Below, piece after piece: positions 5,072 to 5,086 of a DNA stretch of 5,086 bases. Location of the stretch: the NCBI GenBank assembly GCA_030633185.1, contig DAOVTG010000189.1:1-5086 (forward strand), in the 5' to 3' direction. The DNA comes from Deltaproteobacteria bacterium. GTDB taxonomy: Bacteria > Desulfobacterota > Anaeroferrophillalia > Anaeroferrophillales > Tharpellaceae. A program made the translations under genes and the position numbers. A model generated the notes under the pieces. The model had not been told where the DNA came from. It searched no databases and saw only the letters and a list, made by a program, of their open reading frames with translations. Position 1 is the stretch's first letter; each line of letters opens with the position of its first letter.

Positions 5072-5086
5072 ATGTTCATACTACAC
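5072..5086 (+). CDS. Start of an unidentified gene, cut by the window edge
   Basis: A strong ribosome site, GGAGG (5060-5064), stands 7 nt before an ATG at 5072-5074, and a plausible promoter lies at 5006-5034. Only five codons (MFILH) are in view, far too few to assign a family. The gene points away from the por operon. The hairpin that could shield its start from read-through transcripts resembles the arrangement at some insertion-sequence ends, so a transposase is one possibility. An ordinary gene with a structured leader is the alternative. Confidence 0.4.

Overview
The window carries one four-gene operon on the minus strand, transcribed from about 4850 down to 199. It encodes a 2-oxoacid:ferredoxin oxidoreductase, most likely pyruvate:ferredoxin oxidoreductase (POR), of the split multi-subunit type. 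The order of transcription is gamma subunit (porG, 4228-4806), a GltD-like NAD(P)H/FAD oxidoreductase fused to a C-terminal two-cluster ferredoxin domain (2603-4228), alpha subunit (porA, 1371-2519) and beta subunit (porB, 199-1077). The fusion protein sits where the small ferredoxin subunit porD stands in the usual gamma-delta-alpha-beta order. The reading is therefore that the delta subunit has been replaced by, or extended into, a flavoprotein that could connect the 2-oxoacid/ferredoxin chemistry directly to NADP(H).

An oxygen-sensitive enzyme of this kind, rich in iron-sulfur clusters, points to a strict anaerobe. The sequence style and moderate GC suggest a Desulfobacterota-like (former Deltaproteobacteria) bacterium. 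This is an impression from protein and repeat style, not a search result.

Layout. 1-198: downstream of porB, with no gene visible; it holds an 18-bp perfect inverted repeat (20-83) and a small imperfect hairpin (114-133). 199-1077: porB. 1078-1370: a 293-nt gap with no convincing gene, containing three copies of a 16-nt GGGGTCAA-type palindromic unit in alternating orientation, like a REP/BIME element inserted between porA and porB. 1371-2519: porA. 2520-2602: a short gap almost filled by six degenerate 7-bp tandem repeats. 2603-4228: the flavoprotein-ferredoxin fusion. 4228-4806: porG, which overlaps the next gene by one base (TGATG). 4807-5071: an AT-rich upstream region with a plausible operon promoter on the minus strand and, at its far end, a second locus pointing the other way.

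The right edge (5006-5086) looks like the beginning of an unrelated plus-strand gene. It has a good -35/-10 pair, an interrupted 17-bp inverted repeat and a strong GGAGG ribosome site, followed by an ATG and five codons. The promoter lies inside the left arm of the hairpin, so only read-through transcripts could fold it and hide the ribosome site. That arrangement recalls the translation shields of some insertion sequences, but the gene itself is cut off, so its identity is unproven.

No clearly new multi-gene system is visible. The most interesting points are the fusion in the porD position, the two distinct repeat families placed between operon genes, and the shielded start at the right edge.
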